From the NCBI GenBank assembly GCA_036388855.1, contig DASVRA010000030.1:62001-126000 (forward strand): a stretch of 64,000 nucleotides of DNA, in the 5' to 3' direction. The notes beneath the pieces are model-generated. The model made no database searches. It was not told the DNA's origin and worked only from the letters and a program-made list of their open reading frames with translations. The position numbers and the translations under genes were made by a program. Of the stretch, positions 45,092 to 53,638 are shown one piece after another (within the stretch, counting starts at the first letter, position 1; every line of letters begins with the position of its first letter). The stretch is from DASVRA01 sp036388855. GTDB lineage: Bacteria; Pseudomonadota; Alphaproteobacteria; Caulobacterales; Caulobacteraceae.

Positions 45092-45775
45092 ATGAAAAGC
45101 AAGCGCCAGACCCTGGGCGGACTGCTCCGCGGCCTGCGCGCCCGCAACGGCTGGACGCTGAAGGAGATGAGCGAACGCACCGGCATCCCGCTCTCGACAC
45201 TGTCGAAGGTGGAGCACGACCGCCTGACCTTGACTTACGACAAGCTGCAGCAGCTCGGCGAACGGCTGAACCTGCGGATGTCGGAACTGTTCACCGACCC
45301 TGCCCCTGCCGGCGAGGGCGCGGTCACGGCTCGGCGCAGCGTCGGCCGGCTCGACACGGCCCTTCGGGTGAACACAAAGAACTACGACTATTTTTTCCTG
45401 TGCACGGAGTTGCGGCGTAAGCGGATGATCCCGCTGGTCACGCGTATCCGCGCGAAGAGCGTCAAGGAATTCGGTGAACTCGTCCACCATTCGGGAGAGG
45501 AGTACATCTACGTCCTGGACGGGCGGATCGAAATTCATACCGAGTTCTATGATCCGGTGGTGCTGGAGACGGGGGAGTCGATCTACATCGACTCCAAGAT
45601 GGGCCACGCCTACCTGGCCGCCGAAGGCTGCGAGGAAGCCACCGTCCTCGGGGTCTGCTCGAGCGCCGACGAGGACCTGATGCAGTCGCTGATGGTTCTC
45701 CACGAGGATGAGGATGGTCTGGAGGAGATCGCCCATCCAACGGCGCAGCCCCGGGTGCTGAAGCGTGCCGGCTAA
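45092..45775 (+). CDS. XRE-family regulator with C-terminal cupin sensor domain
   Basis: A 227-residue regulator from the ATG at 45092, preceded by GGAGGCCGGAG. The N-terminal helix-turn-helix spans about residues 8-62 (LTEM-like LKEMSERTGIPLSTLSKVEH). A cupin domain fills the C-terminal half, with HHSGEEYIYVLDGRIEIHTE holding the metal-type His and Glu residues. HTH-cupin regulators often control amino-acid, polyamine or peptide catabolism and sense a small ligand in the cupin. It is divergent from the ten-gene peptide-scavenging set. The palindrome just upstream of its start makes it the prime candidate to read the CGTCCTG elements. Confidence 0.9.
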   Translation: MKSKRQTLGGLLRGLRARNGWTLKEMSERTGIPLSTLSKVEHDRLTLTYDKLQQLGERLNLRMSELFTDPAPAGEGAVTARRSVGRLDTALRVNTKNYDYFFLCTELRRKRMIPLVTRIRAKSVKEFGELVHHSGEEYIYVLDGRIEIHTEFYDPVVLETGESIYIDSKMGHAYLAAEGCEEATVLGVCSSADEDLMQSLMVLHEDEDGLEEIAHPTAQPRVLKRAG

Positions 45776-46473
45776 GCCAAACTTTCGGGCCGGTCAGCTG
45801 GGGCAGGCCCCGTCGTCAGCGCCCCATCAAGAGCGTTGAGCTCCAGCGCATTGGCGGCGGCCGCGCCGCTGGTGTCGGCTACGAAACCTACGAAGGTCGC
45901 TATGAGCCCAGGAGCGGACGCATCGCAGCTCAGGCGAGTCATTCCGGCCCACTTTACCCGCATAGACCTGCCCCAGGCCGAGGCCCCCGTTGCGGAGAGT
46001 AGCGAGTGGTGATGGCTGACGAGAAAATCCTCACCACCCCCCTCGCGTGACCCACCGCCTGTTGCCGCAGGGCTGCGTTGGGAGGCAAGCGGTTGCGGAG
46101 TCCCACAAAAGACGCTTGGGCAGCACTGCCGTCGGTCGGTGTTACATGAGCAGGTGTGGGTTCATCACTTGCGTTAGAACGGTTGTTCGATGATCACCTG
46201 GCGCAACCAAGGGCGCCGCGTCGCGCTCCGAGCGGTCATTCGGCTTCGCGGTCGGCGCAGACCAAGCTTCGACAACAGAGCAAAACAATGGGAGCTCTGT
46301 CGGCGGCGGAGCGTCCACGGCTCCCGAGCGTTGACTGCTTCAGTCCGCAAGCAAGGCTGTCTTGAGTCAAGGATCCCAGGTGAACGCACTCGGCGCCGCT
46401 GATCTACACCCCTCCCTGATGGTCTCCGCGGCTGTCGCCGAGCCCGCGTCGTCTACGGCGCGCCGATAGGGAC
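45776..46473. other. Noncoding stretch with intergenic palindromic repeats
   Basis: About 700 bases without a gene I can support. A 63-codon minus-strand frame ending near 45772 has no ribosome site or recognisable fold. The stretch holds one CAGGAGCGGACGC element (45909), one GCAGGTG palindrome with its companion (46148-46201), and low-complexity GC-rich DNA. The promoter of the type III PKS operon must lie at its right end. Confidence 0.5.
46147..46201. repeat. Intergenic palindromic repeat unit, copy 1
   Basis: An imperfect palindrome GAGCAGGTG...CATCACTTGC (46148-46172) is followed 12 bases later by GTTCGATGATCACCTGG (46185-46201). The same two-part arrangement recurs at 52537-52587. Confidence 0.6.
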
Positions 46474-47544
46474 GTGGCCGCTTTCCTGAACAGGATTGCA
46501 ACCGCAGTCCCGCCAAACGACGTCCATCAAATGTTCGCGGACTTCGCTAAGGGCAGTCTCGAAGAAGCGCGCGCGCGCCCGATTTTCAAGCGGCTGCTCC
46601 AACGGTCCCAGATCGACCACCGATGGTCGATTCTGGCGCCCACGGCCGATCTCGGCTCAGGAACCTTGGACACCGAAGGCCTCTACCGGCGTGGCGCCTT
46701 TCCCTCGACCGCAGCGCGGATGCGCCTCTACGAACGGTTTGCCCCCTGTCTTGCAGCCCAGGCGGTGGCGGGGCTCAGGCTTAGGGATCAAGCGAGCGAA
46801 GTCAGCCACGTCCTGCTGGTCTCCTGCACCGGGCTTTCGGCGCCGGGGGTCGACCTGCAACTGGTTCAGCGGTGCGGGCTCAATTCTTCGGTGGAGCGCA
46901 CTGTTGTCGGTTTCATGGGCTGTTACGCGGCCATTAACGCGCTGCGGCTGGCGCGGCACATCGTGCGTTCGGAGCCGGCGGCGCTCGTGCTGATCGTCAG
47001 CGTGGAGCTTTGCACCCTGCACCTTCAGGAGACGACCGATCTGGAGAAGATCCTGAGCTTCCTCGTGTTCGGCGACGGCGCGGCGGCGGCCCTGATTTCA
47101 AGCCAGCCCTCCGGCTTCTCGTTGGACAGCTTTCACGCCGTTTTGGCGCCGGAAGCGGTGGAGCAGATCACCTGGACGGTGGGGGACGAGGGCTTCGAGA
47201 TGTTCCTTTCCGGCCGCGTGCCCGGCTCCGTCGCGGCCGCCCTCCGAACAGGCCAAGAAGCGGTCATGGGCGGCAGGAGGGTCGAAGAGGTCGAGTTGTG
47301 GGCGGTGCATCCGGGTGGTCGCTCGGTTCTAGATGCCGTGGAGGACGCCCTGAGCCTTGAGCCTTCCGCGCTGGCGGCGTCCCGCGAGGTGCTACGCCGC
47401 TACGGCAACATGTCGTCCGCGACCATTCTATTCGTGCTCGCCGCCCTAATGGAGCGGGCGCGGCAGGGAGAGCGGGGCTGCGCGATGGCGTTCGGACCGG
47501 GGCTCACGGCCGAGACCATGCTGTTCACCGCCGTCGGCCACTGA
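46474..47544 (+). CDS. Type III polyketide synthase (chalcone/alkylresorcinol synthase family)
   Basis: A 356-residue thiolase-fold enzyme starting at GTG. The Cys-His-Asn triad is visible: Cys-150 in GFMGCYAAINAL, His-279 in WAVHPGGRSVLD and Asn-312 in RYGNMSSATILF. The N terminus LNRIATAVPPNDVH is standard for bacterial members. It condenses a starter acyl-CoA or acyl-ACP with malonyl units to pyrones or resorcinols. The downstream methyltransferase and flavoprotein overlap it in turn, giving the srsA-srsB-srsC order of phenolic-lipid operons. The starter unit is unknown, though a fatty acyl chain is the common case. Confidence 0.92.
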   Translation: MAAFLNRIATAVPPNDVHQMFADFAKGSLEEARARPIFKRLLQRSQIDHRWSILAPTADLGSGTLDTEGLYRRGAFPSTAARMRLYERFAPCLAAQAVAGLRLRDQASEVSHVLLVSCTGLSAPGVDLQLVQRCGLNSSVERTVVGFMGCYAAINALRLARHIVRSEPAALVLIVSVELCTLHLQETTDLEKILSFLVFGDGAAAALISSQPSGFSLDSFHAVLAPEAVEQITWTVGDEGFEMFLSGRVPGSVAAALRTGQEAVMGGRRVEEVELWAVHPGGRSVLDAVEDALSLEPSALAASREVLRRYGNMSSATILFVLAALMERARQGERGCAMAFGPGLTAETMLFTAVGH

Positions 47545-48260
47545 TGCGGGACCTGTCGCAAAGGTCGGATGAAGTGGAGTTGATGGATTCCGCGGAGACC
47601 GACTTCGAAACTTTCCGCGACTGCCTGCGCGACCTGGCGCGGGTGAATGTGATGACCCTGGGATACCGCCCAACCCTGGCGTTCCTTGAAAGGCTGAGAC
47701 GCCAGGGCCGCCTCGATCTCGGGCGGCCGGTCACCATCGTCGACGCCGGCAGCGGATATGGGGACCTGCTGCGCAAGGTGGAGCGATGGGGCGCCCGCCG
47801 CAGGGTCGCCGTGCGTCTGATCGGCGTCGACCTCAATCCGTGGTCGGCGCGGGCCGCCCAAGAAGCCACGCCGGCCGAGTCGGCTATTGGCTGGGTGACG
47901 GGCGACGCTTTCGACCGCACCGACGAGGCAGACATCGTCGTATGCGCGCTGTTCACGCACCACCTGGACGACGAGCGGCTGGTCAGGTTTCTGCAGCTGA
48001 TTGAATCGAAAACCCGCCTGGGCTGGTTCATCAACGATCTCCACCGCCACCCTGTGCCTTATGCAGTGTTCGGCCCCTTGGCTGCCGCCATGCGGTGGCA
48101 CCGGTTCGTCCGGCACGATGGGCCGCTCTCGATCGCCCGCGCCTTCGTCCCCGCCGATTGGCGGGCCCTAATAGAGGCGGCGGGCGTCAATTTGGACGAA
48201 GTCGACATCAGCTGGCGCTTTCCGTTCCGGCTCTGCGTCGGCCGGATCAAGCCGGCATGA
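47544..48260 (+). CDS. SAM-dependent methyltransferase of the type III PKS operon
   Basis: A 238-residue class I methyltransferase. SAM motif I is VDAGSGYGDLLRKV near residue 65, followed by an acidic end of strand 2 in LIGVDLNPWS. CALFTHHLDDE is in the motif IV region. The start ATG overlaps the PKS stop (TGATG), indicating translational coupling. By analogy with SrsB it may O- or C-methylate the polyketide product. Confidence 0.87.
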   Translation: MRDLSQRSDEVELMDSAETDFETFRDCLRDLARVNVMTLGYRPTLAFLERLRRQGRLDLGRPVTIVDAGSGYGDLLRKVERWGARRRVAVRLIGVDLNPWSARAAQEATPAESAIGWVTGDAFDRTDEADIVVCALFTHHLDDERLVRFLQLIESKTRLGWFINDLHRHPVPYAVFGPLAAAMRWHRFVRHDGPLSIARAFVPADWRALIEAAGVNLDEVDISWRFPFRLCVGRIKPA

Positions 48261-49402
48261 CACAGCCAGTTCTGGTGATCGGCGGCGGTCTGTCCGGCGC
48301 CGCCGCGGCGACGCACCTCGCCCGCGCAGGCAGGGAGACACTGCTGTTGGAGCGGGAGGCAGCACCGCATGACAAGGTGTGCGGCGAGTTTTTGAGTTAC
48401 GAGGCGCGCGCTTATGTGTCCGAGCTCGGCGTGGACGCGGAAGCCCTAGGCGGGGCCCTGATTGGAGCGGTCGAGGTTCGCCGCCGCCTGGCGCGCAAGC
48501 GGGCGCCACTGGCCTTCACCGCCGTTGGCCTCTCGCGCCGTGCCTTGGACGAGGCGGTGCTGAAACGGGCGGCCGAGGCCGGCGCAGAGATCCGCCGTGG
48601 CGTTCGCGCCACGGAGCTGGAGCGGAACGGCGATTACTGGAGCGTGCGCACGAATTCGGGGCCCCCGTTCACCGCTAGGCATGTGTTTCTGGCGACCGGA
48701 AAGCATGACATCCGGGGGTGGAAGCGGCCGGCCGGCAGCCAGCCAGACCTGATGGGGTTCAAGCTGCACTGGCGCTTGGCTCCCGAACAGGCGCGGGCGT
48801 TGGACGGCCAAGTCGAGCTTCACCTATTCGGCGGCGGCTATGCGGGGCTGGAGATGGTGGAGGGCGAACGCGCCAACCTGTGCCTCGTGGTGCGCAAGGC
48901 GGTCTTCTCCACCTGGGGCGGCGGCTGGGACGGCTTGCTGAGCCATCTGCTGGACGCCTGTCCGTCCTTGGAGGAGAGGCTGGAGGCGGCGCGGCCTCTG
49001 GCGCCGCGGCCGCAGGCGATCGGCGCGATTCCCTACGGATACGTGCGCGATCGCTCCGACGGCCTCTGGCGGCTGGGAGACCAAGCCGCCGTGATCCCGT
49101 CTTTCACAGGTGAAGGAATGTCGATGGCCCTGCATAGTGCTCGTCTCGCTACGCGCTTCTTCCTAGAGGGCCGCGAGCCCGACGATTTCCAGCGCCGTCT
49201 CGCGCGGGACGTGCGTTGCCAGGTGAGGACCGCAATGGCCGCATCGCGGCTGCTCGTGGTTCCGGCGGCGCAAGCCGTGATCGCCCGCTCCCTAAACCGG
49301 CCGATGATGCAATGGATCGTCAGCCGGACACGACTGACAGCTAATGCGCAGGCGATCTGCGCGGAGGAGCCTTGGGCACGGCGGCGGCCAGCGGCTCGAT
49401 GA
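48257..49402 (+). CDS. FAD-dependent oxidoreductase, geranylgeranyl-reductase/hydroxylase-like
   Basis: A 381-residue flavoprotein starting at the ATG at 48257, overlapping the methyltransferase stop (ATGA). The dinucleotide motif VIGGGLSGAAAATHLARAG is at the N terminus. KVCGEFLSYEA is a hallmark of the geranylgeranyl-reductase group. RLGDQAAVIPSFTGEGMSMA is the second FAD motif. In the srs-type arrangement the flavoprotein oxidises the methylated resorcinol to a quinone; reduction of a polyene chain is an alternative. The cofactor reductant is not evident. Confidence 0.87.
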   Translation: MTQPVLVIGGGLSGAAAATHLARAGRETLLLEREAAPHDKVCGEFLSYEARAYVSELGVDAEALGGALIGAVEVRRRLARKRAPLAFTAVGLSRRALDEAVLKRAAEAGAEIRRGVRATELERNGDYWSVRTNSGPPFTARHVFLATGKHDIRGWKRPAGSQPDLMGFKLHWRLAPEQARALDGQVELHLFGGGYAGLEMVEGERANLCLVVRKAVFSTWGGGWDGLLSHLLDACPSLEERLEAARPLAPRPQAIGAIPYGYVRDRSDGLWRLGDQAAVIPSFTGEGMSMALHSARLATRFFLEGREPDDFQRRLARDVRCQVRTAMAASRLLVVPAAQAVIARSLNRPMMQWIVSRTRLTANAQAICAEEPWARRRPAAR

Positions 49403-49908
49403 TCATTTGCTTCGCAGTGTCAAAGTAGGTGGTCCTCTGAACCCGCTACGGTGATGCGCTAGGAAGGCGACTGCCCTACGCGATAGACGCCGCATCCGCC
49501 TCAGCCCCAGCGGTCCTGTGCGGACATGGTGGAGTGCATGGCTATGGGGTTGAGCGATCCCGCCCGTTCGGTGAAGATCGTCTCCGCAAAGAGGCACGCC
49601 ACTTCTTCGGGCGGACGGGGCGACATGACGGAAATGAACGCGCTGCGGGTTCTAATCTCGTTCTTCTCCTCACCGGCCGAAATTGGCGGCGCCGGAGCGC
49701 TGCCAAATAACCTAAACGAGGCGATCGACATCCTTGAGCGGCATGCGGCGAAGCCAGGAGGCTTGGGCACCATCCGCTGGATGAGCTGAACCGCGTCTAC
49801 CGCGAAGCTTGGTTGGCGGACCTCAAGCGCCAGATCCAGCTCTGCCTGCCCACTCGCGACCGCCGAGGCGACGCGCAGATGCCTTGCGAGCAAGGATATA
49901 GCGTCTGC
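49403..49908. other. Intergenic stretch with possible small gene relic
   Basis: About 500 bases between the flavoprotein and a serine hydrolase. An 87-codon plus frame (49526-49789) ends abruptly, and another plus frame continues about 49775-49985 with protein-like composition (LDELNRVYREAWLADLKRQ). The pair may be a frameshifted small gene, but no family is recognised and codon use is not persuasive. Confidence 0.3.
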
Positions 49909-51558
49909 TTAGCGCGCTGCGGATTTGTCCTCCGTCCGCCGAAAAGTTATGCCGTCCATGACGGCGCTAAGCTGAAGCGATGAGATATGACCGCCGAAGT
50001 CGGGCACGAACTGAACGCGAAGGTCATCGTACATCGCCCAAACGTTCCCAAAGGTCGTGGCCGTCGGGGCGAAGGTGTCGTAGTGCCAGTGCTCTAAGGG
50101 CGACTTGTCGCCTCCGTACTCAGCGGTCAGCTTTCCTTCCTCCAGACGCACGGCGATCGTCCCGAAACCCGGGTGCTGGTAGGCGCCGGCATAGGCCGCC
50201 AGTTGCTGGCTGGGCGGCGCAGACTTGATGCGTCCCTGCCCTCGGTTCTTGTACTTGGCGAGGTGGTCGGATGCGATGGTGCGGTGCTCGGCGAGCATCT
50301 CGCGGGTCCAGTCGCGACCGCCTTTGCCCAGGAACCGGTCGACAATGCTGAGCATCAGGTAGGCCGCGAGGTCACTGTTCTGGTTGACGAAGACGCTGAC
50401 TCCAAGCTCGCGCGCAGGAATGAGGCCGAGGGAGGAATTCACGCCCCCATGACCGCCGCCGTGCTCGACCAGCTTTTCGCCGCGGTAGGACTCCACGAAC
50501 CAGCCCAGGCCGTAGGCGGCGCTGGTGAATTCCGGCGGCGGCAGGGGGCGGTTGGTGATGGCCTGCGGGCTGTGCATCTCGGCCAGGGCCGAGGCTTTGA
50601 TGAGCTGCTTCCCGCCGTAATTGCCTTCGGCCAGCTGGAGCAGCATCCACTTGGTCATGTCGTTCGCCGTGGAATAGATCCCGCCGGTCGAGTAGGTCAT
50701 CGGGGTCGTGCCCTGCATGGGCGTGACCTCGTTGCGCCCCCCGCGCCACATCGTGCCGGTTATGTGGTTGGGATCGCCGTTGGCCCTTTCGGCCGACAGA
50801 GTCGTGCGGGTCATTCCCAGCGGCTGAATGATGCGCTCCTCGGTGAACCGCTCCCACGGCACGCCCGCCAGGTTCTCGACCGCCTGAGCGGCGGTCACAT
50901 ACCCCATGTTGGCATAATTCCAGGTGGTGCGGATCGGCGCTTCCAAGGGCAGGTGCGGCATGCGGCCCATGGCGTCGCGCCGGCTGAGCTCCTTGTTGGC
51001 GATCCAGAGCCAGCTGTACCGGGACAAGCCGGAGCGGTGTGACAGCAGATCGCGCAGCGTCACCTCCTGCGTGGCCACGGCCTCGTTCAGCCGGAATCCA
51101 GGTATGTAGGTCGCAACCGGCGCATCGAGGCTCAACTTGCCCTCGTCCGCCAGCAATCCCACGGTGAAGGCTGTGAACGCTTTGGTTTCCGACTGGATGG
51201 GGAAGAGGGTGTCCTCGGTCATCGGAGCGCCAGTGGTGCGGTCGCGGACGCCGTAGCCCTTCGACAGCACCACCTTGCCGTCTTTCACGATGGAGACCGC
51301 GACGCCCGGCGCGTCCCAGTCCTTGAGCACCCGATTGATGAACTCGTCCAAGCCCTGGAGCACCTCCGGCGCGACCTGGCCTGAGGCTTGAGCGGGCTCG
51401 GCCGCTTTCGCGGCTGGGGCCGGCGCGCTCATCAGCATCGCTGCGCAGAAGCCAAGGACCAGCATGCGCAGGCGCACGCTCCACGGGCGAAGCTTGGTTT
51501 CGGAGGCCGCCGACGTCACGCCGCGGCCGGCCGCCAGACTCACAGTCCGAGACTTCAT
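49909..51558 (-). CDS. Secreted beta-lactamase-fold serine hydrolase
   Basis: A 549-residue protein from the ATG at 51558, which has GGGAG nine bases upstream. A long basic N region precedes the hydrophobic LRMLVLGFCAAMLMSAPA signal. The active site shows SETK (Ser-123, Lys-126), a YAN motif in WNYANMGY and EHGGGHGGVNSS. A C-terminal beta-domain follows residue 430. It is divergent from an AraC-type regulator with about 95 bases between them, which probably controls it. Substrate is unknown; esterase, D-aminopeptidase and penicillin-interacting roles are all possible. Confidence 0.86.
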   Translation of the reverse strand: MKSRTVSLAAGRGVTSAASETKLRPWSVRLRMLVLGFCAAMLMSAPAPAAKAAEPAQASGQVAPEVLQGLDEFINRVLKDWDAPGVAVSIVKDGKVVLSKGYGVRDRTTGAPMTEDTLFPIQSETKAFTAFTVGLLADEGKLSLDAPVATYIPGFRLNEAVATQEVTLRDLLSHRSGLSRYSWLWIANKELSRRDAMGRMPHLPLEAPIRTTWNYANMGYVTAAQAVENLAGVPWERFTEERIIQPLGMTRTTLSAERANGDPNHITGTMWRGGRNEVTPMQGTTPMTYSTGGIYSTANDMTKWMLLQLAEGNYGGKQLIKASALAEMHSPQAITNRPLPPPEFTSAAYGLGWFVESYRGEKLVEHGGGHGGVNSSLGLIPARELGVSVFVNQNSDLAAYLMLSIVDRFLGKGGRDWTREMLAEHRTIASDHLAKYKNRGQGRIKSAPPSQQLAAYAGAYQHPGFGTIAVRLEEGKLTAEYGGDKSPLEHWHYDTFAPTATTFGNVWAMYDDLRVQFVPDFGGHISSLQLSAVMDGITFRRTEDKSAAR

Positions 51559-51654
51559 GCGACTAATCTCCCTCCTGCCGTGCATCCGTTTCGCACCGGA
51601 GACGCCTCCAGGTCTTGGATCAGTGGAAGGCGGCGGCGGCTGGCGGACCTGGAA

Positions 51655-52473
51655 ATGCGATCGGCCGCTGGCATCGAACTTGTCGTTCCGCATCGGACGT
51701 TCGCTGGCGCCAGTGCGCACCGGGCGATCTACACCGGGGCCATGCCTCTGGAGGAGCACGCGCACGACCGGCCTTGCCTGGCGCTGCACCTCCTTGGCCG
51801 CTACAGGGAGGCGAACGAGGGGGGAGAGGCTCAGATCGCGGGGCCAGCCGCGGTGCTGCACGCGGCCGGCTCGGCTCACCACGAGAGCTTCGGCCAAGGC
51901 GGCGCCGAGGTGCTCATCCTCATGTTCGACCCGCGCTGGCTCGCCAGCTTCGGTTGGACCGGCAGCGTGGAGCGCAGCCGCAGCCGGACCGGGGGTCCCG
52001 CCGCCGTTCTCGCGCGCGAACTCGCGAGCGCGTGGATGCAGCCCCGTGGGAGTGAGGCCGAACTCGCACAGACAACGGCCCGGTTCCTTGACAGGGCAAA
52101 CGGCGAACCCGGGGTCGCCCCGCAGCCGGCCTGGCTGTTCAATGTTCGTGAGGCGCTGGCTCAGCCGCGGCCGCCCAGCTCGCCGCAACTCGCGCGCATT
52201 TGCGAGAGGCACCGGGCCTGGATGGCCCGCGCCTACCGCGCCACGGTGGGCGAGGGCATCCGCGAGACGGTCCGCCGCAAGCGGGTCGAGCGCGCGATCG
52301 CCCTGTTGCGGACGACTGACTGGCCACTCGTCGAAGTCGCCTTGGACGCTGGCTTCTGTGACCAGAGCCACATGAACCGCGCCGTTCTCGCACTCGCGGG
52401 GCGAACGCCCGCTCAAGTCCGGACAGAAGGTCGGTACTCTGGGAACGGCCCACCCGACAACCTAGCCTCTTGA
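51655..52473 (+). CDS. AraC-family transcriptional regulator
   Basis: A 272-residue regulator. The N-terminal part has a cupin-like half (MPLEEHAHDRPCLALHLLG). The C-terminal AraC/XylS double helix-turn-helix spans about residues 180-265, with ERAIALLRTTDWPLVEVAL and AGFCDQSHMNRAVLALAG. The ATG at 51655 is preferred because earlier in-frame codons run into the divergent hydrolase leader. It most likely controls the serine hydrolase across the shared promoter. Confidence 0.88.
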   Translation: MRSAAGIELVVPHRTFAGASAHRAIYTGAMPLEEHAHDRPCLALHLLGRYREANEGGEAQIAGPAAVLHAAGSAHHESFGQGGAEVLILMFDPRWLASFGWTGSVERSRSRTGGPAAVLARELASAWMQPRGSEAELAQTTARFLDRANGEPGVAPQPAWLFNVREALAQPRPPSSPQLARICERHRAWMARAYRATVGEGIRETVRRKRVERAIALLRTTDWPLVEVALDAGFCDQSHMNRAVLALAGRTPAQVRTEGRYSGNGPPDNLAS

Positions 52474-52536
52474 TGCCAGGGCCAGAGCCGTAACTTGCCC
52501 GGCCGATTAGCGCCGGGGCCTCGGCTGGACCAGAAA

Positions 52537-52587
52537 ACAGGTGGAGTCCATCAACTGCTCTCCTGAGTGTGTTCGATGATCACCTGG
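52537..52587. repeat. Intergenic palindromic repeat unit, copy 2
   Basis: An ACAGGTGGAGTCCATCAACT palindrome variant (52537-52560 including CTGCTC) is followed by GTTCGATGATCACCTGG (52571-52587), the same order and spacing as the copy at 46147. Confidence 0.6.
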
Positions 52588-52654
52588 TCCCGGAGGCACG
52601 CCAGGGAGGGCGCATGCTGCCTAGCCAGCCCGCTCCTCGCGCGGCCGTGCCCGA

Positions 52655-52680
52655 AGCAGGTGTGACTTCATCACCTGCTC
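52655..52680. repeat. Intergenic palindrome, copy 3 (best conserved)
   Basis: AGCAGGTG and CACCTGCT form perfect eight-base arms around TGACTTCAT. This is the clearest member of the family and could fold as a hairpin in RNA from either strand. Confidence 0.65.
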
Positions 52681-52803
52681 CCGTCAGGCGGCCAAGAGCG
52701 GCGGTTTTCCACAAGCGGTCATCAGCCGTCTTCCTCGGAGCGAACAATCAGCACGCCCGTTTCGCTTGCGCACGTTCAGGCGCCGCCTGCGGAGACGAAG
52801 GGT

Positions 52804-53097
52804 CTAGCCGTCGGAGGATTCGCGCAGGCCCCCTATGGCGACGATCAAACACACGATCGCGACGGCAAGTAGAGACGAGATGCTGTCGCGCTCGAGCCAA
52901 AGCGCCCTGGCGAGCGCCGCCACCGCGATTGCCAGCCCGGCTGCGGCCACGGTGTGCCCCGCCAAGTTGATGCGCCTACGCACCGCCCGCCGTTGCGCGA
53001 CCCGCCTTTCAATGGTGGTGACGAAGGCGCGGTCAGCCCGATCCGGCGCGAGCGCCGGCGGCCCAACGAGGCTCTGCTCCAGGTCAGGCGTCACCAT
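52804..53097 (-). CDS. Small membrane protein paired with ECF sigma factor (possible anti-sigma)
   Basis: A 97-residue protein whose ATG at 53097 has GGGGAG five bases upstream and overlaps the sigma gene by 14 bases. The first 45 residues are charged and soluble. Two hydrophobic segments follow (HTVAAAGLAIAVAALARAL and SLLAVAIVCLIVAIGGL). Position and topology suit an anti-sigma factor holding the sigma at the membrane. No zinc-type HxxxCxxC motif is present, and I recognise no named family. Confidence 0.7.
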   Translation of the reverse strand: MVTPDLEQSLVGPPALAPDRADRAFVTTIERRVAQRRAVRRRINLAGHTVAAAGLAIAVAALARALWLERDSISSLLAVAIVCLIVAIGGLRESSDG

Positions 53098-53638
53098 TTT
53101 CACTCCCCTTGAAGTAGGCAGCTGCTTTAGCGCGGCCCCGGTTGGCGTGCGATTTGACGGTGCCGAGCGGCATGGACAGAACACTCGCCGCCTCGGCGTG
53201 GGACAGGCCGGCCCCGTAGCACAACAGGACGACCGTCCGCTCGGCCTCACTCAAACTGGCGAGGGCGCGGTCGAGGTCGATGGCCGCCCCGTCGGACGGC
53301 GGAGGCGATTCGATGTGGCCGCCGCCGGCTTCTCGCCGCACACGCCGGTGGTGGCTGCGCCGCAGGTCGAGGAAGCGGCGGTAGGCGATCCTGTAAAGCC
53401 AGGACGCGAACGAGCCTTCGCCTGAAAAGTCGTCAATCCGCTCATAGGCGAGCAGGAAGGCGTCCTGGGCTACGTCATCGGCCAGCGCCGGATCGCCCGT
53501 AACCCGGCAGAGGAAGCCGCGGAGCCGGGCCTCGTGGCGCCTCACCAGTTCGCCGAAGCTTGGCCCGTCACCAGCCAGAACCCATTGGACCAGGCGCTCG
53601 TCCGGCTCGCCTGCCCGCGAGAGGCGCGACGGGCTCAG
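53084..53638 (-). CDS. ECF RNA polymerase sigma factor
   Basis: Sigma-70 region 2 reads DPALADDVAQDAFLLAYERI and continues through FASWLYRIAYRRFLDLRR. Region 4 contains AERTVVLLCYGAGLSHAEAA and SMPLGTVKSHANRGR. From the first standard start (GTG at 53545) the protein is 153 residues and lacks the usual DERLVQWVLAGDGPSFGELV helix, which is nevertheless encoded just upstream. A CTG at 53638, with AGGA six bases before it and overlapping the previous stop (CTGA), restores a normal 184-residue sigma. I therefore annotate the CTG start, with some doubt. Confidence 0.85.
   Translation of the reverse strand: MSPSRLSRAGEPDERLVQWVLAGDGPSFGELVRRHEARLRGFLCRVTGDPALADDVAQDAFLLAYERIDDFSGEGSFASWLYRIAYRRFLDLRRSHHRRVRREAGGGHIESPPPSDGAAIDLDRALASLSEAERTVVLLCYGAGLSHAEAASVLSMPLGTVKSHANRGRAKAAAYFKGSENGDA

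Larger units (their letters stand above)
52474..52803. other. Noncoding stretch with three repeat elements
   Basis: About 330 bases between convergent genes, with no supported gene. It holds the two-part palindromic unit at 52537-52587 and a further palindrome at 52655-52680. Confidence 0.5.

Noticed and set aside
45772..45963. Small minus-strand frame of 63 codons after the XRE-cupin gene
   Set aside because: No ribosome-binding site, no recognisable motif, and it overlaps the regulator stop. It could be a relic but cannot be supported.
49501..49893. Minus-strand 130-codon frame between the flavoprotein and a serine hydrolase
   Set aside because: Low-complexity residues with no motif; equally open plus frames overlap it, so it is treated as unresolved intergenic DNA.
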